A stretch of DNA of 64,000 nucleotides from Candidatus Rifleibacterium amylolyticum (GTDB lineage: Bacteria > Muiribacteriota > Ozemobacteria > Ozemobacterales > Ozemobacteraceae). Made by a program: the position numbers and the translations under genes. Below, piece after piece: positions 17,849 to 26,043 of this stretch. The DNA lies in the NCBI GenBank assembly GCA_009917695.1, contig JAACJG010000001.1:269219-333218 (forward strand). Direction: 5' to 3'. How positions within the stretch are numbered: the stretch's first letter is position 1; the number at the start of each line of letters is the position of its first letter. Below the pieces are notes generated by a model. The model was not told where the DNA came from. It was given only the letters and a program-made list of their open reading frames with translations, and did no database searches.

Positions 17849-17876
17849 TTGCGCAGATTGAATTTGTCAGTATAAT
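17849..17876 (+). promoter_or_regulatory. probable sigma-70-type promoter for the repetitive secreted protein
   Basis: A consensus TATAAT lies at 17871-17876, with TTGCGC 16 bases upstream at 17849-17854. A perfect TTGACA at 17841 is 24 bases away, too far to pair normally. The leader would be about 175 bases long and contains a small CCGGT/ACCGG hairpin at 17994-18007 but no riboswitch that I recognise. Confidence 0.5.
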
Positions 17877-18057
17877 CTAAAAATAATCGCAGCATTGTCA
17901 GACCAATTCGTGTCATTTCAATACTTTTTTGCAGCTAACTGCAGAGAGGGTATTGCTAAATACAGAACTATCATTAAAATTAAAAGAAGTTAACCGGTAC
18001 ACACCGGAAGACTATAGTTCAGATTTAAGTGTTCGAGTTTCCAGAAGGAGTGAACAT

Positions 18058-20082
18058 ATGAGAAAAAATACGCTTAGAGTTCTCAGTTCTGTCATGTGCC
18101 TCATACTTCTGGCCACCCTGGTATTCCAGGAACCTCTGATGGCTGCGACGCAGACAATACCAGTCAGAGTTGGGGGCGAAGTCCTTAACGTCACCCCGGG
18201 CCAGTGGGTATCGGTAAGATCAGGTACCCAGATTACCCATTACAATGTCAGATTTGTCAATGGTAGACCTGTTGCTCTCGAAATGAGCCAGTATACCAAG
18301 TTGATATTTGGTGAAGGCGTTGTCGGCAATGTTTCCGGCAATACTGGATCACAGGCTTCCACGCCTTCAACTGGTTCGCAGGCTTCCAAACCTTCGACCG
18401 GCTCACAGTCTTCACAGGGTGCCGGAACTCCAGTTGGTGGTTCAGTAGCTGACGATATCGCGCAGAGCTCATCTCAGACCTCTGCCGGTAAAACTTCTGG
18501 CCAGACCTCAGGTCAGACTTCTGGTCAGACCTCAAGCGGCAAATATGAACAGCTTGAGCTGCCCTTCGATAAGCCGACGACTCAGAGTCAGAGCCAGACA
18601 AGCGGCAGTCAGAATTCCGGCGGCTATGAACAGCTCGAACTGCCCTTCGACAAGCCTCAGACTTCTCAGAGCACCAGTGGTGCTGGCTCGGTTGCTGATG
18701 ACATGGTTCAGACCGGTGGCAGCAACGCAGCTGGTAATGTCGCTGATGATCTGGTGCAGACTGGTGGCAGTAACGCAGCCGGTTCGGTCGCTGACGACCT
18801 CGTACAGACCGGTGGCACTACTACTACCGAATCTACAACTACAACTTCGACTAAAACAACCTGGGATCCTTCGAGACACCCCAGAGATCCCCAGACCGGC
18901 CGCTTCATTTCACACGAAGAAGCCATTAAACGTGGTCTGATGGATCCTCCCGACGGTTATACCGGGGGTTCGGTTGCTGACGATGTTGCCCAGACTGGCC
19001 AGACCGGTTCAGTAGCTGACGATATGGCTCAGACCGGCCAGACCGGCTCAGTAGCTGATGATATGGCTCAGACCGGCCAGACCGGCTCAGTGGCTGACGA
19101 TATGGCTCAGGCTGGTACAGCTGGCAGCGTTGCCGATGATGCAGCTCAGGCTAATGGCAAACCCACTGTTGGTGACAAGTTCCGCGCTGGTTACGAAACT
19201 GGTAAGGGCATGACCAACCAGGGTTTCCAGAATGTAAAAGACAGCCTCAAGTCTGGTTTCAGCGCCAAGAACCTGTTGGTTACTGCTGGTATCACTGTAG
19301 GTGTTGACCTTGCTACTCAGATTATGCGCGGTGAAAAGCCCAGCGTTAAGAAAGCCCTCAAGACCGTCTGCAGCGCTGAATTCGCCGGTGGCGTTGTCGG
19401 TGCCGTTACTGGTGCCGCTGCTGGTTCGTTCTTCGTTCCGTTCCTCAGTGCAATCCCGGTCGTTGGTGGTGCCCTCAGCGCTCTGGCTCCGGCATTCGGT
19501 TCGATCGTCGGTTCTTCAATGGGTGCTTACCTCGCTGGTGACCTCAAGAACGGCAGATTCTCGATCAAAGAAGCTTTTAAACGCATTGACTGGGTCGGTG
19601 TAACCGGCCAGGCAATCGGTTCAACCGTAGGTGCCGCTCTTGGTTCTGCTCTCGGCCCGATAGGTACGATAGCGGGTGGTATGATCGGTGGTTATCTCGG
19701 TAACTGGGCTGCACAGAAAATTGCCGGCATGTTCGGTCGCGGTCAGGCAAATCTGCCTGAACTGGCAATGCCAACAGGCGGCGGCACCTCTGTGGGCGGT
19801 TTCAGTGGCCCGGTAACTATCGGTGCTGATGCAACCGTCGGTGGCGACCAGGCTGCCCCGGCCAGCGGCGAAGATGTCGTGGTCATTGGTGGTAATTCCG
19901 GCGCAGTTGTCGGTGGCTATGAATCAGAAGTCGCTCTCGCTTACAGCAAATACCAGGAGCTCTACAAGCTCTACAGCGAAATGCTCAGACAGAATCGTCA
20001 GGCTGACGCTCTCGCAGTAGCCGAAGCCATGAACAAGGCCAAGAAGGAATACGATGACCTTCGCACCCAGGCTGGCAAGTAA
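18058..20082 (+). CDS. repetitive secreted glycine-zipper protein, unknown function
   Basis: The product is 674 residues from ATG 18058, placed 7 bases after AGAAGGAG; the frame extends upstream but without a ribosome binding site. A signal peptide ends near LMAATQ. A short folded start (residues about 25-90) precedes a long Ser/Thr/Gln/Gly-rich region with two EQLELPFDKP boxes and about nine VADD-type repeats. A C-terminal part (about 375-590) is rich in GxxxG glycine zippers (GAVTGAAAGSF, GSTVGAALGSALG, GGMIGGYLG) that could insert in a membrane or aggregate. The last 60 residues form a charged helix. Its own promoter and a strong terminator suggest a single, well-expressed gene. It could be a surface, adhesion or toxin-like protein, but no catalytic domain is visible. 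Confidence 0.8.
   Translation: MRKNTLRVLSSVMCLILLATLVFQEPLMAATQTIPVRVGGEVLNVTPGQWVSVRSGTQITHYNVRFVNGRPVALEMSQYTKLIFGEGVVGNVSGNTGSQASTPSTGSQASKPSTGSQSSQGAGTPVGGSVADDIAQSSSQTSAGKTSGQTSGQTSGQTSSGKYEQLELPFDKPTTQSQSQTSGSQNSGGYEQLELPFDKPQTSQSTSGAGSVADDMVQTGGSNAAGNVADDLVQTGGSNAAGSVADDLVQTGGTTTTESTTTTSTKTTWDPSRHPRDPQTGRFISHEEAIKRGLMDPPDGYTGGSVADDVAQTGQTGSVADDMAQTGQTGSVADDMAQTGQTGSVADDMAQAGTAGSVADDAAQANGKPTVGDKFRAGYETGKGMTNQGFQNVKDSLKSGFSAKNLLVTAGITVGVDLATQIMRGEKPSVKKALKTVCSAEFAGGVVGAVTGAAAGSFFVPFLSAIPVVGGALSALAPAFGSIVGSSMGAYLAGDLKNGRFSIKEAFKRIDWVGVTGQAIGSTVGAALGSALGPIGTIAGGMIGGYLGNWAAQKIAGMFGRGQANLPELAMPTGGGTSVGGFSGPVTIGADATVGGDQAAPASGEDVVVIGGNSGAVVGGYESEVALAYSKYQELYKLYSEMLRQNRQADALAVAEAMNKAKKEYDDLRTQAGK
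18685..19161 (+). repeat. coding tandem repeats encoding GSVADD units
   Basis: About three units of 48 bases (GSVADDMVQTGGSNAA and variants) begin at 18685. After a spacer encoding HPRDPQTGRFISHEEAI, five units of 39 bases (GSVADDMAQTGQT and variants) run 18967-19161. Neighbouring 39-base units are nearly identical in DNA, indicating recent expansion. Confidence 0.88.
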
Positions 20083-20114
20083 TTCTCACTCTAAGCGTAA
20101 ACTGATATAAAAAC

Positions 20115-20140
20115 ACCGCCTCTTCGGAGGCGGTTTTTTT
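20115..20140 (+). terminator. strong intrinsic terminator with TTCG loop
   Basis: The stem ACCGCCTC/GAGGCGGT (20115-20122, 20127-20134) closes a TTCG tetraloop and is followed by seven T. It ends the repetitive secreted-protein gene. Confidence 0.93.
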
Positions 20141-20181
20141 ATGCTCAAAAAAGTGGGAAACCAGGTCTGTCAAGATTGTGT

Positions 20182-20263
20182 GTTTAAAAACAGTCATTGC
20201 GAGGAGCGTAGCGACGAAGCAATCCTTCTGTCAGTGAGATTGCTTCGCTCCGCTCGCAATGAC
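20182..20263. repeat. palindromic intergenic repeat, copy sharing 43 identical bases with 36.1 kb
   Basis: Arms are 20193-20224 (starting GTCATTGCGAGGAGCG) and 20238-20263 (ending CGCTCGCAATGAC), able to fold as a long hairpin. Bases 20182-20224 are identical to the reverse complement of 36114-36156. The copy lies between convergent genes. Confidence 0.88.
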
Positions 20264-20287
20264 GACAAAACATAATTCGATAGACCG

Positions 20288-23155
20288 CTAGAGTTTGCGG
20301 ATGAGAACCAGGGTTACGTCGTCGGGGTAAGCGCCGGGTGATCTGAAACTGTCGAGTTCGTGCATCATCTGCTTGAGGGCCTCGGCCGCAGGAACACGTT
20401 CGTTCATCAGGCGGTCGAACAGGCTGTTAAAACGGTCGTAGCCGAACATTTCGCCGGTTTTGTCGGAGCATTCGATAATGCCGTCTGTATACAGAATCAC
20501 TGCGTCATTGCTTTGCATCATTCTGGTTTCAATTTTAGGCCGCCGCTTTTTCATTGCGCCCAGCGGCATCGACGGAATTGCGATATCACTCGCGCATTTT
20601 TCCTGCGCACAGAAGAAGCGCGGGTAAGACTGACCGGCATTATCGACTTCGAGTTTACCGGTGGCCGGGTCGATAACTATGGTTACCAGCGTCATAAACT
20701 TGTGGCGCGGCTTGAGCTCCTTATTGAAAAGAGCGTTAAGCGAATCCATAAGCGGCTGCGGATATTTTGCGCCAGAATTGCCGTTGTGGTTAACCGTCGC
20801 CTTAGCCATGGCCATGGCCAGAGCTGCTGATATACCGTGTCCGGTTACGTCACCGAGAATGATTGCCAGACGACCATCATCGAGCTGTATTGTGTCATGA
20901 TAGTCTCCGGCCAGATCGGTGGCTGATGTGTTGAAAAAGGCGATATCATATCCTGCCGGTATAATCGGTGCGCTCGGCAGCAGGCTTTCCTGGACGACTT
21001 TGCCGTATTCGAGTTCTTTCAGTTCGCCGATTACCTTGTTAAAAGCAAGAGCAAGCGCGCCGAATTCGTCATCACGCCTGACCGGAGTCCGGTAATCATG
21101 ATTGCGCTCGCGAATGGCACGAATGCCAGCGCCGAGATCTTGTACCGGCTGCACGACCAGGCGGCTGACCAGCATCGCACCGAGCAACGAAACGATCAGA
21201 GCCATGAGACCACCGGCTGCCAGCCTCCATTTAAGCGGGTTCAGCGTGCTCAATCTTTCCTGCTGCGAGATCAGGTGCAAAAATACGTGTGTTCCCACCT
21301 GTTTTTCGGCTTTGGCAACCAGCCAGAATGGGCGGCCGGCTATGCTGGTCATGCGGTTGACGACACGGCCAGAGCGCTGACTGGCAAGTGCTGCCGCCAT
21401 CAGCTCCAGGTTGTCGATGTCGCTGCGTTCTGGCACAAGCTTGAAATCGGCATACTGATTGTTGATTTCGATGGCCATGTTGATTGAATCACTGCGGTGT
21501 GCCTGTTTTTCAAGTTCTTCAAGAACCTGTTGCTGATACAAAATCTGCACCTGCGTGGTAACGCACAGAAATGCCGGGCCACTGGCAATCTCAGGGTAGG
21601 CGTCCCAGTACCAGGAGGTCGGAAACGTTCCTACCCGGAAGATCCACTGGCGGCCGCGCTGTCTGATTATTGAGGCCAGGCCAACTTCGTCGGTCGAAAG
21701 AACCGCTTCACTGACTATTTCCGCCGGGGATACCCGGTTGATTGACTGCCCCATACGGGCCGGCGAATGAAGCTTGATGGCAATGCGGCTGAAGATATCC
21801 ATGGCTTCGACAACGCCGTGAACTTCGCGGTCGTCGGTTGAAAACAGGGTCTTGCAGTCGCTGTCACGTACTTCAAATCGTGACAGCAATCTTGGTAAGG
21901 AATTTTTTTTCAGATAATGGTTGAAAAGCTCCTCTGAACCAGGTTTTGTCAGCAGAGCTTTTCTCAGATCATGCCCAAGCTGCTCTGACTGGGCTATTTT
22001 TACGTTTACCATTTTTTCGAGCGGCTCGATAGCAGCGATACTTTCGCTGATGATGGCATTTTCTATGACTTCGCCACGGTCGGCAAGGGAAGTTGCACCG
22101 ATAAGAACGGTGAAGATAACGGGAAAAATCGATGCCATGGCAAACAGGCCAAGCACGCGGTATTTGATCGACAAAGAGTCGAGCCAGTTGCAGACCGAGG
22201 TTCCCGGTTTGTATCCGGTCAGCGAACCAAGGTAGATAAGCAGGGTTGTCAGACACAGAGCTGTTGCCGCCATGAGTATGAACAGGGCCCAGCGCGGCCT
22301 CTGATTTTCGCTTTCAGCAAAGTTCAAGACTCGGCACCACACAGCACCTGTTTCATCAGTGACAAAATACCAGATATGGTCAGAGGCGATCGTGTGGTTT
22401 TGTCCACTCAGTCCGGCTTTGATGAAAGCGGCAGCGGTCTGGTCAGCTGTCAGGTCGCGCGGTGGAATCCACTCTTTTGTGGCCGGGTTGCCGGCGCCAT
22501 ATATCTCAGATTTCTCATAAATGCTGGCGAACCTCTCGAGAAAAGCTGGTGGCTGGGTGGCGATGAAAAATACTCCAAGCCCGTCGTCCATGTCGCGCCA
22601 GTAATAGAACTGATCATTATCTTTAACCCGGTATCTTTTCATGAGGTTTCTGGTAATTTTCATCAGTTCCAGGCGGTGCCCGGGGCCGAAATGGTCGAGC
22701 AGCATCTGATGAAACTGGCGCTGTGCCTGAATGAAGTCTTCGCCCTCGCTGGCCATTGCCTGCAGGAGCGGGCCAAACAGCTTCAGGTCTGATTTATCGG
22801 CAAAGAAAGATCTTACCAGCTGCCGGTTATGGTAGAAGAACAGTTTGACCGGCAGCTTGTAGCGTTCACAACATTCGATAACCATTTCCTGCAGTGTCAG
22901 GCTGTTGACTCCATGTTTGCGGGCGGCAGCGATGAGCTCATTGAAGCGGGCATAAGCGAAGGCTTCGTCTGAAGTCTGCATGATTACCTGATCCAGACTC
23001 GCTTCCATCTGGTTGATAACCTTGCGGTCGAACTCACGGTTGAGCTTGTCCCAGGTCTGCATGGCAGTCAGAGAGAGAAACAGCAGCATGATGCCGGCAA
23101 AAATTGTGGTCAGGCGTCCGAAAGAAACTGATTTGAAGCTGCTTTCAGTTGTCAT
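20288..23155 (-). CDS. receptor-type SpoIIE/RsbU (PP2C) phosphatase, second of a pair
   Basis: The 955-residue product has TM1 (about 15-32), an extracytoplasmic domain, a TM hairpin (about 290-355), a second extracytoplasmic domain, TM4 (about 655-675), HAMP (about 676-728) and a SpoIIE-type PP2C domain. Metal-binding motifs are intact: AGDYHD (about 750), GDVTGHG (about 766), YTDG (about 889) and PDDVT (about 948). The usual AGH motif reads AGQ. Such enzymes dephosphorylate STAS-domain anti-sigma antagonists in partner-switching systems. The start codon lies inside the end of the upstream phosphatase gene (11-base overlap), so the two are translationally coupled. The receptor half has the same layout as the cyclases in this window. 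Confidence 0.92.
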   Translation of the reverse strand: MTTESSFKSVSFGRLTTIFAGIMLLFLSLTAMQTWDKLNREFDRKVINQMEASLDQVIMQTSDEAFAYARFNELIAAARKHGVNSLTLQEMVIECCERYKLPVKLFFYHNRQLVRSFFADKSDLKLFGPLLQAMASEGEDFIQAQRQFHQMLLDHFGPGHRLELMKITRNLMKRYRVKDNDQFYYWRDMDDGLGVFFIATQPPAFLERFASIYEKSEIYGAGNPATKEWIPPRDLTADQTAAAFIKAGLSGQNHTIASDHIWYFVTDETGAVWCRVLNFAESENQRPRWALFILMAATALCLTTLLIYLGSLTGYKPGTSVCNWLDSLSIKYRVLGLFAMASIFPVIFTVLIGATSLADRGEVIENAIISESIAAIEPLEKMVNVKIAQSEQLGHDLRKALLTKPGSEELFNHYLKKNSLPRLLSRFEVRDSDCKTLFSTDDREVHGVVEAMDIFSRIAIKLHSPARMGQSINRVSPAEIVSEAVLSTDEVGLASIIRQRGRQWIFRVGTFPTSWYWDAYPEIASGPAFLCVTTQVQILYQQQVLEELEKQAHRSDSINMAIEINNQYADFKLVPERSDIDNLELMAAALASQRSGRVVNRMTSIAGRPFWLVAKAEKQVGTHVFLHLISQQERLSTLNPLKWRLAAGGLMALIVSLLGAMLVSRLVVQPVQDLGAGIRAIRERNHDYRTPVRRDDEFGALALAFNKVIGELKELEYGKVVQESLLPSAPIIPAGYDIAFFNTSATDLAGDYHDTIQLDDGRLAIILGDVTGHGISAALAMAMAKATVNHNGNSGAKYPQPLMDSLNALFNKELKPRHKFMTLVTIVIDPATGKLEVDNAGQSYPRFFCAQEKCASDIAIPSMPLGAMKKRRPKIETRMMQSNDAVILYTDGIIECSDKTGEMFGYDRFNSLFDRLMNERVPAAEALKQMMHELDSFRSPGAYPDDVTLVLIRKL

Positions 23156-25952
23156 TGCCGCTGCCAGCCTTTCTGGTCATGATAAAAATCGAGATGTCAT
23201 CGGATTGCCGGTTGTCGCACCACTGTCGGAATCGCTTTTCAAGGCGCTCGACCCAGATTCTGGCATCATCGCAGCGGGTTTCGAGAGCCCATTCCTCGAT
23301 GCCATCAAAACCTATCGGCTGCTTTATGCGATTGTGTGCTTCGAGAAAGCCGTCAGTCATGCAGATTAGAGAGTCGCCTTCAGCCATTTCAATGCTGATT
23401 GCCCGCGATGCCACCGGCTTGCCGATGCCGAGCGGATAGGCCGGCAGGCCTACCCAGCTTAAATTGCCATCGGCGCTGAGTTTTAGCGGGTATATGTGCC
23501 CCTTGACTACCAGTTCGACACGATTGTTAACGACGTCAAGTACCCCGCAGATAACTCCCATGAACATTCTTCGCGTACGGTTTTCGCGCAGCATGTTATC
23601 GATCTGATCGGTAAGACTTGCCGGGGAGAGGTTCGTGGTCTGGCTCCAGTGAAAGGTTATGGCGCGCGAAAACGCCATGATCAGCGCAGAGCCTACGCCG
23701 TGGCCGGTAATGTCGCCAACCAGAAAGAGCACGTTGCCGTCGGGCAAAGAAAAGCAGTCGAGACAGTCGCCGCCAAGATCTGAAGCTGGCTGCAACAAGC
23801 CAAACATTGAGTAACTGCAGGTCTGCGGAAATTCGCTGGGCACAAGTCCTTCCTGGACGCTGTGCGCAATCTGCATGTCGTAGCTTTCGGCCATCATTTC
23901 GTTGAAGGCGCCAAAAAGCGTCGAAAATTCGTCTTTCCCGGCTGGAACTGGCAGCCTGACCTCGAAATTGCGCTTCGACAGGGCTGTAATCCCTTCTTCA
24001 AGGCGGGCCAGTGGCGCGATAAGCTGGCGGGAAAGCCAGAAAGCGATTGAGGCAATCAAGATCAGAGCAAGCGCCGCCGCCAGCAGAATGTTCTGTTTCA
24101 TTCTGGTAATTGCTTCATCAAGAGGTTTGGCAGAACAGAAGGCGACGAGACAGTTGTTTGCCAGCTCTGAAACCGGCAGACAGAGCGCAAAACCGTTGTT
24201 TTCACCATGAAACCTGGCGAATTGCGGCTTGTCGGTGGCATAGGCGGTTTCGGCCAGGCCAAACATCATTTTCTCATGCTTCACCCGCGGTGGCAGAGAC
24301 CAGCGGTAGCCGGCAGGGTAAAATGCTGCCAGTTCCAGAGCACTGCCCTCTACCGCCATCGGCTTCGCCTGGAGTGTTTTCAGGTAGCTTTTTATTGTGC
24401 TGAAGGTCGATAGTTCGACCATTACTATTGCACAATCACCGACTGAGGGCGGCAGCAGGCGGAAAAACAGCAGAAAATCAGTGTTGCCAGCACTTACAAT
24501 CTGTAGCCGGTCGGGAAAATTGAGCAGAGTACTGAACCCCATGTCGTCTTTGCGCACCAGCGCATCAGAAAAGGGGTTGCCGCTGTATTTAAATTCGTCA
24601 AGGCGTTCAGGGGCATAGCGTTCAACGATGCGGCGGGCAATCGATTTAAAAAAGGTTTCGCGACCGGCGCCACGTTCGCTGCCGTTAAAATACATCGTAT
24701 CTCCCGCAGCGTTTCGCAATATCACGCGGGCGCCGGGAAACAGTCTTTCGACGTTCCTGACCATGGCGACTGTTTTAGCATCGGTGCCGCCACTGCCCGG
24801 GTCTTTGGTGAGGTCAAGCAGACTGGCTGAACAAGAGGCCAGGTAACGATTGAAATTTTGGACAACGTTGCCGAGTGTCTCTTCTTTGGCAGAACGTACC
24901 TTGTTGGTGTGAATGCGGGTGTGAACCTCGAGGTTGTCGATGGCGGTCAGGGCGATGCTGCTTAGTGGCAGCAGGGACGAAGCAAAAAACATGCTTATGA
25001 CCAGTTTCTTGAGGCTGATCGTGCTCTCATGCCCGGCAATAGCTATCAGCAGCGTAATAGCGGTTGCCAGCGCCAGAAAAAGAAGCCTTGCCATCTGCTG
25101 TGCCCGCGTGTACGGGTTGGGGCGTTCTGAAAACGCCGCATAGACCGTTTTTGCCGATCTGAGACCGACGAATGTCCAGAACATACCGGCGTAACTGCCG
25201 CTGTCAGCGGAAGTCGCGCTGATATGTCTGCGCGCTCGTGCTCCCAGTGAGCGATCGCCTGAAAAGTCCTGGCTCAGCAGGCCGACCCGTTGCAGGCCTT
25301 CCCGGCGCTCAAAATCGCGCAGCTGGATTTTAAAAATATCCATATCAGAAGGGATCTGCTGGCAGATTACGATAAGCCCGCCGCCTGGCCTGCTGGTCCA
25401 GGCGATAAGACCATCCTGGGTGTTGAAGGCTGTTTTGACAAGAGTTTCAGGGTTTTCGAGAATAGAGTTAAGGTCTTTACCGTAACCGAAGGCGAACTCA
25501 AGTTTTTTGTCAAGGCTGCGCCGGTGCTGTGACACTTTTTTTAAATCTTTTTCGCGCAGAGCGAGAAAGAGATTTTTCATCAACCATTGGTTTGGCGCTT
25601 GTTTAGGTGCAGTCTGTGTCAGGGCGCCGTCTTTGTCGAACTGATACAGTGCCAGATCCAGCCCTTTGCTCTGCTGATAATGCTTTTGCACGGCAATCAG
25701 GTCGGTGCCGTGATTCTCACTGTAAAGCCTGAGAAGTGGAAGAATCGAACGGTTCAGATAGAGGTCCGGCTCGACCCGCGCCGCCAGAGCGGCCGCGATG
25801 TCCTGACGCTGTCGCAGATTTTCGACTTCAAAAGCAGTGCGCCGACTTTCGAGAAGAGATTCGGTGCCCGAAGCCATGGCCAGAAATATGGCCACCAGCA
25901 TGATCAGAACGGTAAGCTTTTCTCGCAGATTGCGCCCGTGCCCGGCTGTCAT
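23145..25952 (-). CDS. receptor-type SpoIIE/RsbU (PP2C) phosphatase, first of a pair
   Basis: The product is about 935 residues. The frame opens at a GTG (25982), but ATG 25952 has AGGG 8 bases upstream and gives a normal membrane-anchor N-terminus, so it is preferred. The layout is TM1, extracytoplasmic domain, a pair of TM segments (about 280-340), second extracytoplasmic domain, TM4 with HAMP (about 630-700), then PP2C with GGDCLD, GDITGHG, MTDG and SDDIS motifs. All metal-binding aspartates are present. The conserved Tyr pair of GGDYYD is replaced by Cys-Leu. The gene overlaps the next phosphatase by 11 bases. Unlike the cyclase pairs, both phosphatases look catalytically complete. Confidence 0.91.
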   Translation of the reverse strand: MTAGHGRNLREKLTVLIMLVAIFLAMASGTESLLESRRTAFEVENLRQRQDIAAALAARVEPDLYLNRSILPLLRLYSENHGTDLIAVQKHYQQSKGLDLALYQFDKDGALTQTAPKQAPNQWLMKNLFLALREKDLKKVSQHRRSLDKKLEFAFGYGKDLNSILENPETLVKTAFNTQDGLIAWTSRPGGGLIVICQQIPSDMDIFKIQLRDFERREGLQRVGLLSQDFSGDRSLGARARRHISATSADSGSYAGMFWTFVGLRSAKTVYAAFSERPNPYTRAQQMARLLFLALATAITLLIAIAGHESTISLKKLVISMFFASSLLPLSSIALTAIDNLEVHTRIHTNKVRSAKEETLGNVVQNFNRYLASCSASLLDLTKDPGSGGTDAKTVAMVRNVERLFPGARVILRNAAGDTMYFNGSERGAGRETFFKSIARRIVERYAPERLDEFKYSGNPFSDALVRKDDMGFSTLLNFPDRLQIVSAGNTDFLLFFRLLPPSVGDCAIVMVELSTFSTIKSYLKTLQAKPMAVEGSALELAAFYPAGYRWSLPPRVKHEKMMFGLAETAYATDKPQFARFHGENNGFALCLPVSELANNCLVAFCSAKPLDEAITRMKQNILLAAALALILIASIAFWLSRQLIAPLARLEEGITALSKRNFEVRLPVPAGKDEFSTLFGAFNEMMAESYDMQIAHSVQEGLVPSEFPQTCSYSMFGLLQPASDLGGDCLDCFSLPDGNVLFLVGDITGHGVGSALIMAFSRAITFHWSQTTNLSPASLTDQIDNMLRENRTRRMFMGVICGVLDVVNNRVELVVKGHIYPLKLSADGNLSWVGLPAYPLGIGKPVASRAISIEMAEGDSLICMTDGFLEAHNRIKQPIGFDGIEEWALETRCDDARIWVERLEKRFRQWCDNRQSDDISIFIMTRKAGSGNDN

Positions 25953-26043
25953 AACCACGACCCTGTGATATTTGCGCGCCACCCGGCGCGCTAATCATAT
26001 TATCGCACGGTCAGCGACATATTGCCAGTCTCTTTTATGCCCC

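Noticed and set aside
17841-17876. TTGACA with TATAAT as a perfect promoter
   Set aside because: The spacer is 24 bases, too long; TTGCGC at 16 bases is the better -35 partner.
17877-18042. A riboswitch in the long leader of the repetitive protein gene
   Set aside because: Only a five-base hairpin is visible and no known aptamer core, including the c-di-GMP types, could be matched.
18685-19161. Regular repeats that could suggest a CRISPR array
   Set aside because: The repeats are head-to-tail coding units with no unique spacers, all in one frame of a secreted protein, and no cas gene is near.
20288-25952. Complementary active-site loss in the two SpoIIE phosphatases, as in the cyclases
   Set aside because: Both proteins keep the GGD/AGD, GDxTGHG, TDG and DD metal motifs, so each looks complete.
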